DNA of 64,000 bases from contig NZ_NDYF01000010.1 of the NCBI RefSeq assembly GCF_002243175.1, positions 1-64,000 of the forward strand. The letters are read 5' to 3'. Positions 27,037-36,143 of this stretch are shown one piece after another. How positions within the stretch are numbered: the first letter of the stretch is position 1; each line of letters begins with the position of its first letter. Both the position numbers and the translations under genes were made by a program. This DNA is from Finegoldia magna_J (GTDB taxonomy: Bacteria > Bacillota > Clostridia > Tissierellales > Peptoniphilaceae). Under the pieces are notes generated by a model. It did not search any database. It had not been told where the DNA came from and worked only from the letters and a program-made list of their open reading frames with translations.

Positions 27037-27066
27037 AGAATACCATTAATTTTTATTTTTTTACAA
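27037..27066 (-). promoter_or_regulatory. Possible promoter of dprA
   Basis: On the minus strand TTGTAA (27066-27061) and TATTCT (27042-27037) are spaced by 18 bases, starting at the edge of the L,D-transpeptidase terminator. Both boxes are imperfect. Confidence 0.4.
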
Positions 27067-27100
27067 TAAAAAAAGTCGACTATTATAAAATAATCGACTA
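27062..27100 (-). terminator. Terminator of the L,D-transpeptidase gene
   Basis: AGTCGA (27074-27079) pairs with TCGACT (27094-27099). The stem extends through one mismatch by four A-T pairs, and seven T follow on the minus strand. It starts 7 bases after the gene's stop. Confidence 0.8.
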
Positions 27101-27105
27101 ATTAA

Positions 27106-28515
27106 TTAATATATTACTACTGGCATACCATTTTCTGCTGAATTAAAAATTGTACGAACATGATTTATTGGAGTATTGATACAACCATGGCTACCAGCGC
27201 CATTAAAGATTTGTCCACCGTAGGCGGCTCTTCCTTTTGTATCATGAATTCCTACACCAGTATAGTCAATTTGCATCCAATAATCTACATGAACTTTATA
27301 TTTTGATCCATCTGGATTGTATCCTCTTAAAAATCTATCAGTTTCTTTTGACCAAATTTCAAATAATCCTGTTGGTGTTTCGTGGTCAATTGATGGATCT
27401 CCTGTAACAACAGGTGTGTCTAAGACTAGTTTACCATCTTTAAAATACCACAAATGTTGTGCTCCCAAGCTTATTTCAATATAGCTTTTTCCAAGAACTC
27501 CATTATTTTGGCTTCTTCTGCTATATACTAAATCACTGTCTATGGTTTTACCGTTTTTTAAAGCATCTGTAATCATAGCTACTGTTTGTTTTTTGTTAAT
27601 TTCATTTCCAAAAACTTTTGCTTTAACTTTTATAGATTTACCATTATGAGTTGTAAAATCAAAATCTTTTCCGATAACTTCAAATTTTTCTTTCAAGTCA
27701 TCTACAAAAATTCGAACTTTTTTATCTTCAAACTTATAATTTTCATCTAAGAACATAGAATTATCTTCTATTTTTTGTGATTCTCCGTTTGGCAATTTTA
27801 AGGTAATAGAAGCTTTTGCAATATTTTCAAGTTCTTTTTTGTTTGGCTCCAATGATTTTTTTGTAACTTGAGGATTAATATATTCTGAAGATAATTTGAT
27901 TTCATCCTTGTGTTCATTAAATCCTTTTATTACGGATTCACAAACTTTATCTAAATCAAGTTTATTACCTAATTCTTCAGGTTTGATTATTGCTTTTTTG
28001 TTTTCAAAAATCAATTGGGCGTTTTTTGGTTCTTTGATATTTTTGAATAGCTCACTATTTTTAATCGTTTCTTTTAATTTTTCAGAATCTACACTTTTCT
28101 TAACTTTTACATCTGTTTCTTTTCCTTTTATAAGTTCTACTGGCCACAAAAAACCATGTTGTACATATGTTTGATTTTCCAAAGCAACTTGTTTTAAACC
28201 CGCTTGTGAATTATTCAATGTAACAGTTTTATTATCTCTTCCAATAATTGATGTAGTTTGTTCATCAAAAATATTTTTAACATCAGAAATTTTTCTTACA
28301 CCTAAACTTTCCCCATTGATTTTGGCGTTAGGATAAGTCATGAAGCTAAAAAATATTGAAACTAATATATAAATACCTAAAAGAATTGATACGACCCAAA
28401 TCCATGAGTGTGATTTTTGTGATTCTTTCAGTTTATAAATACTATTATTTTTTGAAGACTCATTATTCATTTGACTAGTTTTATTGTCTTCATCTTTTTG
28501 TAAATCATTTTTCAA
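27106..28515 (-). CDS. Membrane-anchored L,D-transpeptidase (YkuD domain)
   Basis: The gene encodes a 469-residue enzyme expected to form L,D cross-links in peptidoglycan or attach proteins to it. A hydrophilic cytoplasmic tail (1-36) precedes one membrane helix (about 37-60). A long extracellular region with the peptidoglycan-binding-type repeats that often precede YkuD domains follows. The C-terminal catalytic domain has IHDTKGR and SHGCINTP, with His443 and the nucleophile Cys445. Translation probably starts at TTG (28515) behind AGAAGGTGAT. It is a single-gene unit facing away from the PPDK regulator. Confidence 0.92.
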   Translation of the reverse strand: MKNDLQKDEDNKTSQMNNESSKNNSIYKLKESQKSHSWIWVVSILLGIYILVSIFFSFMTYPNAKINGESLGVRKISDVKNIFDEQTTSIIGRDNKTVTLNNSQAGLKQVALENQTYVQHGFLWPVELIKGKETDVKVKKSVDSEKLKETIKNSELFKNIKEPKNAQLIFENKKAIIKPEELGNKLDLDKVCESVIKGFNEHKDEIKLSSEYINPQVTKKSLEPNKKELENIAKASITLKLPNGESQKIEDNSMFLDENYKFEDKKVRIFVDDLKEKFEVIGKDFDFTTHNGKSIKVKAKVFGNEINKKQTVAMITDALKNGKTIDSDLVYSRRSQNNGVLGKSYIEISLGAQHLWYFKDGKLVLDTPVVTGDPSIDHETPTGLFEIWSKETDRFLRGYNPDGSKYKVHVDYWMQIDYTGVGIHDTKGRAAYGGQIFNGAGSHGCINTPINHVRTIFNSAENGMPVVIY

Positions 28516-28550
28516 TTTATCACCTTCTATTAATTATTTCTGTATCTAGA

Positions 28551-28580
28551 ATGATATCATAAATACACAACAGTAGTAAA
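28551..28580 (-). promoter_or_regulatory. Possible promoter of the L,D-transpeptidase gene
   Basis: On the minus strand TTTACT (28580-28575) and TATCAT (28556-28551) are spaced by 18 bases. Imperfect boxes make this tentative. Confidence 0.35.
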
Positions 28581-28662
28581 CATTTATATTAAATTATACT
28601 TTTTCTATAATCAATACTTAATTAAATTTGTGATAATTTTAAATAAAATAACAAAGATTTGC

Positions 28663-28690
28663 TTTAAAATTGTAAAAAATGATGTATAAT
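28663..28690 (+). promoter_or_regulatory. Promoter of the PPDK regulator-ppdK operon
   Basis: TATAAT (28685-28690) is perfect; the best -35 is TTTAAA (28663-28668) with a 16-base spacer. The rest of the 28516-28721 divergent gap is AT-rich with no gene seen. Confidence 0.55.
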
Positions 28691-28721
28691 TAAATTGATG
28701 ATACAAATAAAGGGGTGAATT

Positions 28722-29540
28722 ATGGAAAATATTAATCTGGTAGTTTTATCAGATTCTACCGGGGACACAGGTGATCAAATAGCAAGAGCCGCTTTAGCTC
28801 AATTTGATATTACTTGTGAAAATGCTAAATTTCACTTATTTGGACATATCCGATCTATTGAGCATCTTAATTCTACATTAAATAAATGTTTAGAAATGGA
28901 TAATATTATCATATATTATAGTTTAGTTGAAGAAAGTTTAATTGATAGTTTAAAAAAATTCTGCGATATGAATAATCTCATATCGGTAGATATTTTAACT
29001 CCATCAATTGTAGCCATTCAAAGGTTAACAAAACGATCTCCAGCAACGAATCCAGGTGCTTTACGTAAGCTTGACGAACATTATTTTAAAAGGATTGATG
29101 CAATAGAATTTGCCGTAAGATACGATGATGGAAAAGATCCAAGAGGAGTTTCCAGAGCTGATATAACGATTATTGGTGTTTCTAGAACTTCGAAAACACC
29201 ATTATCCATGTATCTTGCAAATAAGCATTACAAAGTTTGTAATATTCCACTTGTACCAGAGTCACCAGTCCCAAAGGAACTTTTTGAAATCGAACCAAAA
29301 AGAGTCATTGGTCTTACTAACTCTCCTGATAAACTAAACAAAATCAGAAAAGAAAGACTAAAATCTATGGGATTGCCAACTGAAAGTACATACTCTGATT
29401 TGGGTAGAATACTTGACGAATTAGATTATGCTGAGAAAGTAATGAAGAAAATCGGATGTCCTATCATAAACGTTTCTGACAGAGCAATTGAAGAAACGGC
29501 AGAAGTTATTATCAGACATCTAAAAAAAATGAATGATTAA
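28722..29540 (+). CDS. Pyruvate, phosphate dikinase regulatory protein (DUF299 kinase/phosphotransferase)
   Basis: This 272-residue bifunctional enzyme inactivates PPDK by ADP-dependent threonine phosphorylation and reactivates it by Pi-dependent dephosphorylation. The DUF299 family is visible from LVVLSDSTGDTGDQIARA at the start, an unusual P-loop GVSRTSKTPLS (about 151-161) and NIPLVPE. It sits 15 bases upstream of ppdK, its target, in the same operon, which settles PPDK over PEP synthase as substrate. The target Thr is expected to be Thr453 of the PPDK below. Confidence 0.94.
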   Translation: MENINLVVLSDSTGDTGDQIARAALAQFDITCENAKFHLFGHIRSIEHLNSTLNKCLEMDNIIIYYSLVEESLIDSLKKFCDMNNLISVDILTPSIVAIQRLTKRSPATNPGALRKLDEHYFKRIDAIEFAVRYDDGKDPRGVSRADITIIGVSRTSKTPLSMYLANKHYKVCNIPLVPESPVPKELFEIEPKRVIGLTNSPDKLNKIRKERLKSMGLPTESTYSDLGRILDELDYAEKVMKKIGCPIINVSDRAIEETAEVIIRHLKKMND

Positions 29541-29555
29541 AAAGGAGTTTTTTAA

Positions 29556-32186
29556 ATGACAGAAAAATATGTTTACGGTTTTAAAGAAGGTAATAAAGAC
29601 ATGAGAAGCCTTCTTGGTGGAAAAGGTGCCAACTTAGCCGAAATGACTAATATGGATATACCTGTTCCAACAGGATTTACTATTACTACTGAAGCTTGTA
29701 ACAAATTTTATCAAGAAGATGAAAAATTATGGGATGGATTATTTGAAGAAATCAAATCTCATATTGAAGAAACAGAAAAAGAATTAAACAAGAAATTTTC
29801 CGATGAAGAAAATCCTCTACTATTTTCTGTTCGTTCTGGCGCTGTAATATCTATGCCAGGTATGATGGACACAATCTTAAACCTAGGTTTGAATGACAAA
29901 TCTGTTATTGGCTTAGCTAAATCAACTAATAACGAAAGATTTGCTTATGATTCATATAGAAGATTTATTCAAATGTTTTCAGATGTTGCAAGAGAAATTC
30001 CTAAAGTATTATTTGAAAACGAATTAGATAAAATAAAAGAAGAAAAAAACGTTACAGATGATACAGATCTTGATAGCGAAGATTTAAAGAAAATTGTTGA
30101 AAAATTCAAAGAAATCTACAAAGAAGAAATGGGCGAAGAATTTCCACAAGACCCTATCGATCAATTACGATATGCTATAGAAGCTGTTTTTAGATCTTGG
30201 AATAATCCTAGAGCAAAAATTTACAGACAATTAAACGGCATTGATGATAATTTAGGTACTGCAGTAAACATTCAATCAATGGTATTCGGTAACATGGGAA
30301 ATACATCTGGAACAGGTGTTGCATTCTCAAGAAACCCTGCAACTGGTGAAAATAAATTATTTGGTGAATTCTTAATGAATGCGCAAGGTGAAGATGTTGT
30401 TGCTGGTATAAGAACTCCTCAACCAATCAGTCAATTACAAGACGTTATGCCTGAGGTATATGAACAATTCCATTCTATAACTAAAAGATTGGAAGAACAC
30501 TACAGAGATATGCAAGACTTGGAATTCACAATAGAGAATTCTAAATTATATTTACTTCAAACTAGAAACGGAAAAAGAACTGCTATCAGTGCGTTAAACG
30601 TTGCAGTAGATCAAGTAAATGAAGGTTTAATTTCAAAAGAAGAAGCTATTTTAAGAATTGAACCAAATAGTTTAAATCAACTCCTACACCCTACTTTTGA
30701 TCAAAAAGAATTAGAAAATGCGGAAGTTATTACAAAAGGTTTAGCTGCTTCACCTGGAGCTGCTAGTGGTCATGTATATTTTAGTGCTGAAGATTGTAAA
30801 ACCGCTGCGTCTAAGGGCATTAAATCAATATTAGTTCGTCAAGAAACATCTCCTGAAGATATCGAAGGTATGATTAAAGCCGAAGGTATATTAACTGCAA
30901 GAGGTGGTATGACATCACACGCTGCTGTAGTTGCACGTGGAATGGGTGCATGTTGTGTAGCAGGTGCTAGTGAAATTAGAGTAGATGAAGAAAACAAAGT
31001 AATAAGAGGTAAAAATATCGAAATCAAAGAAGGAGATTTGATTTCATTAGATGGTAGCACTGGATATGTTTATAAAGGAGAAATTTCTAAAGTGAGTCCA
31101 GAACTAACTGGTAACTTTGCCCAATTTATGCAATGGGTTGATGAAATTAAAAGATTAGGTGTAAAAACTAATGCAGATACTCCTAAAGATGCACATCAAG
31201 CAAAAGAATTTGGTGCTGAAGGAATTGGATTAACAAGAACTGAGCACATGTTCTTCAACGAAGAAAGAATTCCAATCGTTAGACAAATGATTCTTTCAAA
31301 CACTACAGAAAGAAGACAAAAAGCTCTTGATAAATTAAGACCTTTTCAAGAAGATGACTTTTATAATATATACAAAGAAATGGGAGATTTGTCAGTTACT
31401 ATTAGACTTTTAGATCCACCACTTCATGAATTCTTGCCAAAGGAAAAACATGATATTGAAGAATTAGCAAAAGAAATGGATTTAACTTACGATGAAGTAA
31501 ATGATATTATTTTAGAACTTCACGAAGTAAACCCAATGCTTGGACACAGAGGTTGTAGACTAGCTGTAACTTATCCAGAAATTTATAGAATGCAAGCAAG
31601 AGCAATTATTAGTGCTGCTTTAAAAGTTAAAGAAGAAACTTCACATGAAATAGTTCCTCAAATTATGATTCCGCTTGTAGGAGAAAAGAGAGAATTAAAA
31701 TACGTTAAGGATCAAATAATCGAAGAAATCAATCAAGTATTTGAAGAAACAAATCAAAAATTAGATTATCAAATTGGTACTATGATTGAAATACCAAGAG
31801 CATGTTTAATGGCTGATGAAATTGCTGAAGAAGCTGACTTCTTTAGTTTTGGTACAAATGATTTAACTCAAATGTCATTTGGTTTCTCAAGAGATGATGC
31901 CGGTAAATTCTTATCAGAATATAAAGAAAAGAAAATCTATTCAAGAAGTCCATTTGAAAGATTAGACCAAGAAGGTGTTGGTCAATTAATCAAAATAGCT
32001 ATCGAAAGAGGTAAATCTTCAAATGCTAATTTACATGTTGGTATTTGTGGTGAACATGGTGGAGATCCTGAAAGTGTTGAATTCTGTCACAGAATTGGAT
32101 TAGATTATGTATCTTGTTCCCCATACAGAGTCCCAATCGCAAGATTAGCAGCAGCTCAAGCAGCAGCAAGAGAAAAATTAAAATAA
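29556..32186 (+). CDS. ppdK: Pyruvate, phosphate dikinase
   Basis: The gene encodes an 876-residue enzyme interconverting pyruvate, ATP and Pi with PEP, AMP and PPi; in anaerobes it can run in the glycolytic direction. The ATP-grasp domain opens FKEGNKDMRSLLGGKGANLAEMT. The swivelling phosphohistidine domain has GGMTSHAAVVARG with catalytic His455 and, two residues before, the regulatory Thr453. The TIM-barrel domain has GTNDLTQM and the catalytic Cys in HVGICGEHGGDP. Length is typical of bacterial PPDK. It has a strong AAAGGAG site and its own terminator. Confidence 0.98.
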   Translation: MTEKYVYGFKEGNKDMRSLLGGKGANLAEMTNMDIPVPTGFTITTEACNKFYQEDEKLWDGLFEEIKSHIEETEKELNKKFSDEENPLLFSVRSGAVISMPGMMDTILNLGLNDKSVIGLAKSTNNERFAYDSYRRFIQMFSDVAREIPKVLFENELDKIKEEKNVTDDTDLDSEDLKKIVEKFKEIYKEEMGEEFPQDPIDQLRYAIEAVFRSWNNPRAKIYRQLNGIDDNLGTAVNIQSMVFGNMGNTSGTGVAFSRNPATGENKLFGEFLMNAQGEDVVAGIRTPQPISQLQDVMPEVYEQFHSITKRLEEHYRDMQDLEFTIENSKLYLLQTRNGKRTAISALNVAVDQVNEGLISKEEAILRIEPNSLNQLLHPTFDQKELENAEVITKGLAASPGAASGHVYFSAEDCKTAASKGIKSILVRQETSPEDIEGMIKAEGILTARGGMTSHAAVVARGMGACCVAGASEIRVDEENKVIRGKNIEIKEGDLISLDGSTGYVYKGEISKVSPELTGNFAQFMQWVDEIKRLGVKTNADTPKDAHQAKEFGAEGIGLTRTEHMFFNEERIPIVRQMILSNTTERRQKALDKLRPFQEDDFYNIYKEMGDLSVTIRLLDPPLHEFLPKEKHDIEELAKEMDLTYDEVNDIILELHEVNPMLGHRGCRLAVTYPEIYRMQARAIISAALKVKEETSHEIVPQIMIPLVGEKRELKYVKDQIIEEINQVFEETNQKLDYQIGTMIEIPRACLMADEIAEEADFFSFGTNDLTQMSFGFSRDDAGKFLSEYKEKKIYSRSPFERLDQEGVGQLIKIAIERGKSSNANLHVGICGEHGGDPESVEFCHRIGLDYVSCSPYRVPIARLAAAQAAAREKLK

Positions 32187-32197
32187 TTAGTTTTATT

Positions 32198-32231
32198 AGA
32201 TAGAGTAACTATGTTTACTCTATCTTTTTTT
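32198..32231 (+). terminator. Terminator of ppdK
   Basis: A perfect 11-bp stem, AGATAGAGTAA (32198-32208) with TTACTCTATCT (32215-32225), is followed by six more T. Confidence 0.92.
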
Positions 32232-32266
32232 GATTTCTATTAAATAATTATAATCACATTTTATGG

Positions 32267-32272
32267 TATAAT
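32267..32272 (+). promoter_or_regulatory. Probable -10 box of the Fem-family gene
   Basis: A perfect TATAAT lies 25 bases before the ATG at 32297. No convincing -35 was found. The terminator just upstream means the gene needs its own promoter. Confidence 0.45.
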
Positions 32273-32296
32273 GTATGAAGTTAAGGAAGTGATAAA

Positions 32297-33526
32297 ATGG
32301 CTTACGAAATGGTAACACTTAGTAGCGAAGAACATGATAATTTTGTTAAAAATCATAAATATGGAGAATTAAATCAAATATATAAATGGCAGTTTGTAAA
32401 AAAAGGATGGATTGGAAAAAATATTGGAATTAAAAAAGACGGCAAACTTGTTGGTACTTGTTTAATCTTATTAAGAAAACTCCCGGTTCTTCCCTATTAT
32501 TTTGCTTATGCTCCAAAAGGACCTGTAATTGATTATGAAAATAAAGAAGATTTGAAAGCAACCATCCAAATATTAAAGGATTTTTGTAAAAAGAATAAAG
32601 TTTTTTCTTTGAAATTTGACCCTCAAGTCTCTGTGAAAATTGGTGGATTGATTGATTATTTAAAAGAACTCGGATGCTACCATCATGGTTTAAAAAAAGG
32701 ATTAGAATACAATCAGCCTAGATATTATATGATAACTGATATAGATAAGTCAGAAAAAGAAGTCATGAATTCTTTTCAATCTAGAACTAAAAGTGTTGTA
32801 AAAAAATCGTTGAAGAACGGACTTGAGTGTAAAAGATGTGACAAGAATGAATTATCTAAGTTTTCAAAATTAATGGAAATTACAGCTAAAAGAGATGAGT
32901 TTAATCATAGAAGTCACGAATATTTTGAGAATTTATATGATGTTTTAGCTCCAGATGACGATTGTGAATTATATCTAACTAAACTTATACCTTCAAGTGT
33001 AAAGAAATCCAATGAAAATGAGTTAGATCAAATAAATAAACAAGAACTCAAAACTAAAAATAAATTGGAAAAGGATATAACAGAGGAGAAGAAGAATAAT
33101 TTTTTAAAGGAACTAGATGTATTAGATAATAGAAGAGCAAGATGTAAAGATTTGATTGACCAAATGAATGAATATATTCAAAATGGTGTTGATGAAATTG
33201 TATTATCAGGAGCTTTGTTAACATTTTGTGGCAAGAAATCATATTACCTTTACGGAGCATCTTCAAATGATTTTAGAGATTTAAGTCCAAATTATTTAAT
33301 GCAATGGACTATGATAAAAAGAGCTATAGAAAAAGGATGCACATCGTATGATTTCGGAGGAGTATCAGGTTATACTCCGGAAGATAATGTAGAAGACCAT
33401 GAAGCTGGATTATATGAATTTAAGAAAAGATTTGGCACTGAAATGTTAGCTACAATCGGAGAATTCGATATAGTATTTAATAAATTCATTAATAAACTAT
33501 TTGAGATCGCATTAAAACACAGATAA
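32297..33526 (+). CDS. Peptidoglycan bridge aminoacyltransferase, FemABX family
   Basis: This 409-residue protein resembles FemA/FemX enzymes, which add amino acids from aminoacyl-tRNA to the lysine side chain of lipid II or its bridge. Two GNAT-like halves are seen, including the LPVLPYYFAYAPKGPVIDY segment and the C-terminal YDFGGVSGYTPED...LYEFKKRFG motif. A charged helical arm (about residues 234-296) matches the coiled-coil insert of this family. Which amino acid is added cannot be told. It is monocistronic, between two terminators. Confidence 0.88.
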   Translation: MAYEMVTLSSEEHDNFVKNHKYGELNQIYKWQFVKKGWIGKNIGIKKDGKLVGTCLILLRKLPVLPYYFAYAPKGPVIDYENKEDLKATIQILKDFCKKNKVFSLKFDPQVSVKIGGLIDYLKELGCYHHGLKKGLEYNQPRYYMITDIDKSEKEVMNSFQSRTKSVVKKSLKNGLECKRCDKNELSKFSKLMEITAKRDEFNHRSHEYFENLYDVLAPDDDCELYLTKLIPSSVKKSNENELDQINKQELKTKNKLEKDITEEKKNNFLKELDVLDNRRARCKDLIDQMNEYIQNGVDEIVLSGALLTFCGKKSYYLYGASSNDFRDLSPNYLMQWTMIKRAIEKGCTSYDFGGVSGYTPEDNVEDHEAGLYEFKKRFGTEMLATIGEFDIVFNKFINKLFEIALKHR

Positions 33527-33530
33527 TATA

Positions 33531-33569
33531 AAAACAAGGATTGATTATGATATCAATCCTTGTTTTTTT
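33531..33569. terminator. Bidirectional terminator between the Fem gene and the MATE gene
   Basis: A perfect 14-bp stem, AAACAAGGATTGAT (33532-33545) with ATCAATCCTTGTTT (33552-33565), is followed by further T on the plus strand. It is A-rich before the stem, so it can end both converging transcripts. Confidence 0.88.
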
Positions 33570-34908
33570 AATCCAATAAATATTTTAATTTATTTTTGTG
33601 CACTTTTCTGTAAAATAAAATAAACAAGCTAATTCCCTTACATATAACAAGTGAAGATATAATTACCCATATCCACTCTATTCTCAAGTTATTATACATA
33701 ACCAAAAGCGACAATGGAATTCTGATGAAATTAAATATAATTCCATTTATTGAAGGATACTTTGTTAATGAAATTCCATTCAAAAATCCTGTAGTAGCTA
33801 TTTCTACACACATGAATATTTCAGAGATTGACAAAATTCTTAAATATACTACCCCTATATTTAACGTATTAGGATCATCTGGAATAAATAGCTTAAATAA
33901 TTGAGGTGCAAAAGTAAATAAAAATATAGTAGTAAATATTCCTATACCAATACATATTTTCATTCCTTTTTTATAACCTTCCATTACTCTAGAATAGTTT
34001 TTTGCTCCATTATTCTGAGCAATGAAAGTAGATAATGCAACACTGAATCCACCAACTGTTAACCAAGTTATAGATTCTATTTGATTGCCTATTTTTTGTG
34101 CCGCTATAGCTTCTTTTCCCCAATGAGCTATAATAGCAGCCATTATTATAGAAAACGTCGCAAAAAGGCATTCTTGAAGAGCTATAGGAAATCCTAAATC
34201 AAAAAGTCTTTTTGCATAAATTAAATGCATTTTTTCCTTCAAATATTTAAAATATTCAAATCTAACTATCATAAACATAATACATGCAGACATTTGAGCA
34301 ATAAAAGTTGCAAGAGCAGCGCCTTTTATACCCATTGGATTTATAAATCCAAATCCAAATATCAAAACAGGGTCTAATACTATATTAATTCCCAAAGCAA
34401 TTGTGTTTATTATAAAAGGAATTTTGCTTTCCCCTTGTCCATTTAATATTCCAGTTAGAACTGGATTTATAAAGTTAAAAAATATTGAAGCTACAAAGAA
34501 TCCGTAATATTCAAAAGCTAGTTTTGTAACAGATTCGTCTAAATTAAAGAAATGTATTATTTGTACTTTAAATAAAATCATTAAGGAAATAAATACAAAT
34601 CCAACTATTAAGGCAAATTTTATAGCATTAGATATGTATTTTTGTGCAGAATCCATATCTTTCTTACCAATGCTATCTGCTACAGATATTTGTACACCTA
34701 CACTAAGCATCATACATATTGCATAACTTAACCATCCAAAAAACCCTACAGTTCCAGCTGCGGCCACTGATTCAATAGAGAGTCTTCCCAACCAAAATAA
34801 GTCCATCAAATTATAACTCATCTGTATAAAAGACGTTGCCATAATTGGTAATGATAGGCTTATTAATTCCTTATAAATATTACCTTCAGTAAGATTTCTA
34901 GTTTTCAA
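33568..34908 (-). CDS. MATE family efflux transporter
   Basis: The gene encodes a 446-residue membrane protein with about 12 helices in two MatE repeats. The N-terminus LTEGNIYKELISLSLPIMATSFIQMSYNLMDLFWLG is the common opening of Gram-positive MATE exporters. These exchange Na or H for cationic drugs or metabolites; the substrate is unknown. It is 13 bases downstream of hslO, so may be co-transcribed with it. Confidence 0.92.
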   Translation of the reverse strand: MKTRNLTEGNIYKELISLSLPIMATSFIQMSYNLMDLFWLGRLSIESVAAAGTVGFFGWLSYAICMMLSVGVQISVADSIGKKDMDSAQKYISNAIKFALIVGFVFISLMILFKVQIIHFFNLDESVTKLAFEYYGFFVASIFFNFINPVLTGILNGQGESKIPFIINTIALGINIVLDPVLIFGFGFINPMGIKGAALATFIAQMSACIMFMIVRFEYFKYLKEKMHLIYAKRLFDLGFPIALQECLFATFSIIMAAIIAHWGKEAIAAQKIGNQIESITWLTVGGFSVALSTFIAQNNGAKNYSRVMEGYKKGMKICIGIGIFTTIFLFTFAPQLFKLFIPDDPNTLNIGVVYLRILSISEIFMCVEIATTGFLNGISLTKYPSINGIIFNFIRIPLSLLVMYNNLRIEWIWVIISSLVICKGISLFILFYRKVHKNKLKYLLD

Positions 34909-34921
34909 TTAACACCATCCT

Positions 34922-35800
34922 CTATATATTATCTCTTAACTCTATTAAGTCCTCTTTAGTAAAATTATATTTTTCATGACAAAAATCACATACTAATTCA
35001 GCCTTGCCATCTTCTTCTATCAATTCATTTAATGTTTCTCTTCCCAATGAAATCAAAGATCTTTCAACTCTATCTCTAGTGCAATCACATAAATATTTCA
35101 CTTCTTTTTCACCCAATAATTTTAACTCAAAGTCTGCAAAAAATTTATTTAAAACGTCAAATGGATTTTCATGATTTACAAATAGAGAAGAAATTGGTGG
35201 AAATTTATTGATATCTTTTTCCAATTTATCAATTAATGATTCATCGTATCCTGGTAATGCTTGAATAAATAAGCCCCCAGCACTTTTAATTGATAAATCA
35301 GTATCTACCAATACACCCAAAGCGACAACAGTTGGTCTTTGATCTGATTGATAGAAGTAATTGCTAAAATCTTCAGCTACCTCACCACTTACTAGACTAG
35401 TTTGACCTATGTAAGGTTCTTTTAATTTCAAATCTTTTATTACTGTAAGAAGACCATCATTACCTACAAAATTACCAACATCCAATTTTTTATTAGATTT
35501 TGGAGGTAAATCAACTTCTGGATGACTTACATAACTTTTTACCTCTCCTCTACCGTTTACTGTAGATATTAACATTCCTCCATATCCGTTTCCTTGCAAA
35601 TTTAATGTAATATTATGTTTGTCATTTTTTAATTCGTGACTCATAATTGAAGCCATTGTACTCAATCTTCCCAACGCAGCAGATGCTGTTGCTGATGTAT
35701 TATGAATATCTCTAACCGATTGTACTAATTCCGTGGAATCAACAATTATAAATCTAAATGATTCTGTGGAATCGGTAGCAATATATAATTTATTTATCAT
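34922..35800 (-). CDS. hslO: Redox-regulated chaperone Hsp33
   Basis: This 292-residue chaperone is activated by oxidative unfolding. The N-terminal domain contains the pattern GRLSTMASIMSHELK...NLQGNG. The C-terminal zinc switch has both cysteine pairs, CDC (YLCDCTRDR) and CDFC (VCDFCHEKY). The ATG at 35800 follows a TGGAGG site and gives the family N-terminus; an ATG twelve codons upstream would lie in the cold-shock gene's terminator and was rejected. In an anaerobe it probably protects against oxygen stress. Confidence 0.94.
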   Translation of the reverse strand: MINKLYIATDSTESFRFIIVDSTELVQSVRDIHNTSATASAALGRLSTMASIMSHELKNDKHNITLNLQGNGYGGMLISTVNGRGEVKSYVSHPEVDLPPKSNKKLDVGNFVGNDGLLTVIKDLKLKEPYIGQTSLVSGEVAEDFSNYFYQSDQRPTVVALGVLVDTDLSIKSAGGLFIQALPGYDESLIDKLEKDINKFPPISSLFVNHENPFDVLNKFFADFELKLLGEKEVKYLCDCTRDRVERSLISLGRETLNELIEEDGKAELVCDFCHEKYNFTKEDLIELRDNI

Positions 35801-35804
35801 ATAA

Positions 35805-35833
35805 CCTCCAAATAAAAAACCCCTAGAAAGGGG
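35805..35833 (-). terminator. Terminator of the cold-shock gene
   Basis: A 5-bp GC-rich stem, CCCCT (35820-35824) with AGGGG (35829-35833), is followed on the minus strand by TTTTTTATTT. Some read-through into hslO is likely, because hslO has no visible promoter. Confidence 0.7.
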
Positions 35834-35851
35834 CATATTAATAATATTTTA

Positions 35852-36055
35852 TTATAATTTTTTTACATTACAAGCTTGAAGACCTCTAGGTCCTTCGGCA
35901 ATATCAAATTCAACTTCTTGATTTTCGTCTAATTTTCTATACTCGCCGTTGTCTTCTAATGCAGTATAATGAACAAATACATCTCCTTGATCTTCTGTTG
36001 AGATAAATCCGAAGCCTTTTGTTGCATTAAACCATTTTACAGTTCCTTTTGTCAT
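35852..36055 (-). CDS. Cold-shock protein (CspA family)
   Basis: This 67-residue single cold-shock domain binds single-stranded RNA or DNA and melts secondary structure. It begins MTKGTVKWFNATKGFGFIS with the RNP1 motif KGFGFIS, has RNP2 as DVFVHY, and ends GPRGLQACNVKKL. Only one such gene is in the window; whether it is cold-induced is not visible. The ribosome site is TTGGAGGAA. Confidence 0.97.
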   Translation of the reverse strand: MTKGTVKWFNATKGFGFISTEDQGDVFVHYTALEDNGEYRKLDENQEVEFDIAEGPRGLQACNVKKL

Positions 36056-36096
36056 ATTTCCTCCAATAATTTAGCGTAGTTTTCATTTACTATACT

Positions 36097-36125
36097 AATA
36101 TAACATACAAAATAAAAATATACAA
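36097..36125 (-). promoter_or_regulatory. Sigma-70 promoter of the cold-shock gene
   Basis: On the minus strand TTGTAT (36125-36120) and TATATT (36102-36097) are spaced by 17 bases. The leader to the ATG is about 35 bases, shorter than the long cold-responsive leaders of some csp genes. Confidence 0.6.
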
Positions 36126-36143
36126 CGAAATAATTGTTATAAC

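Noticed and set aside
35801..35836. Longer N-terminus for Hsp33
   Set aside because: The extra codons are the cold-shock gene's terminator; the ATG at 35800 has a good ribosome site.
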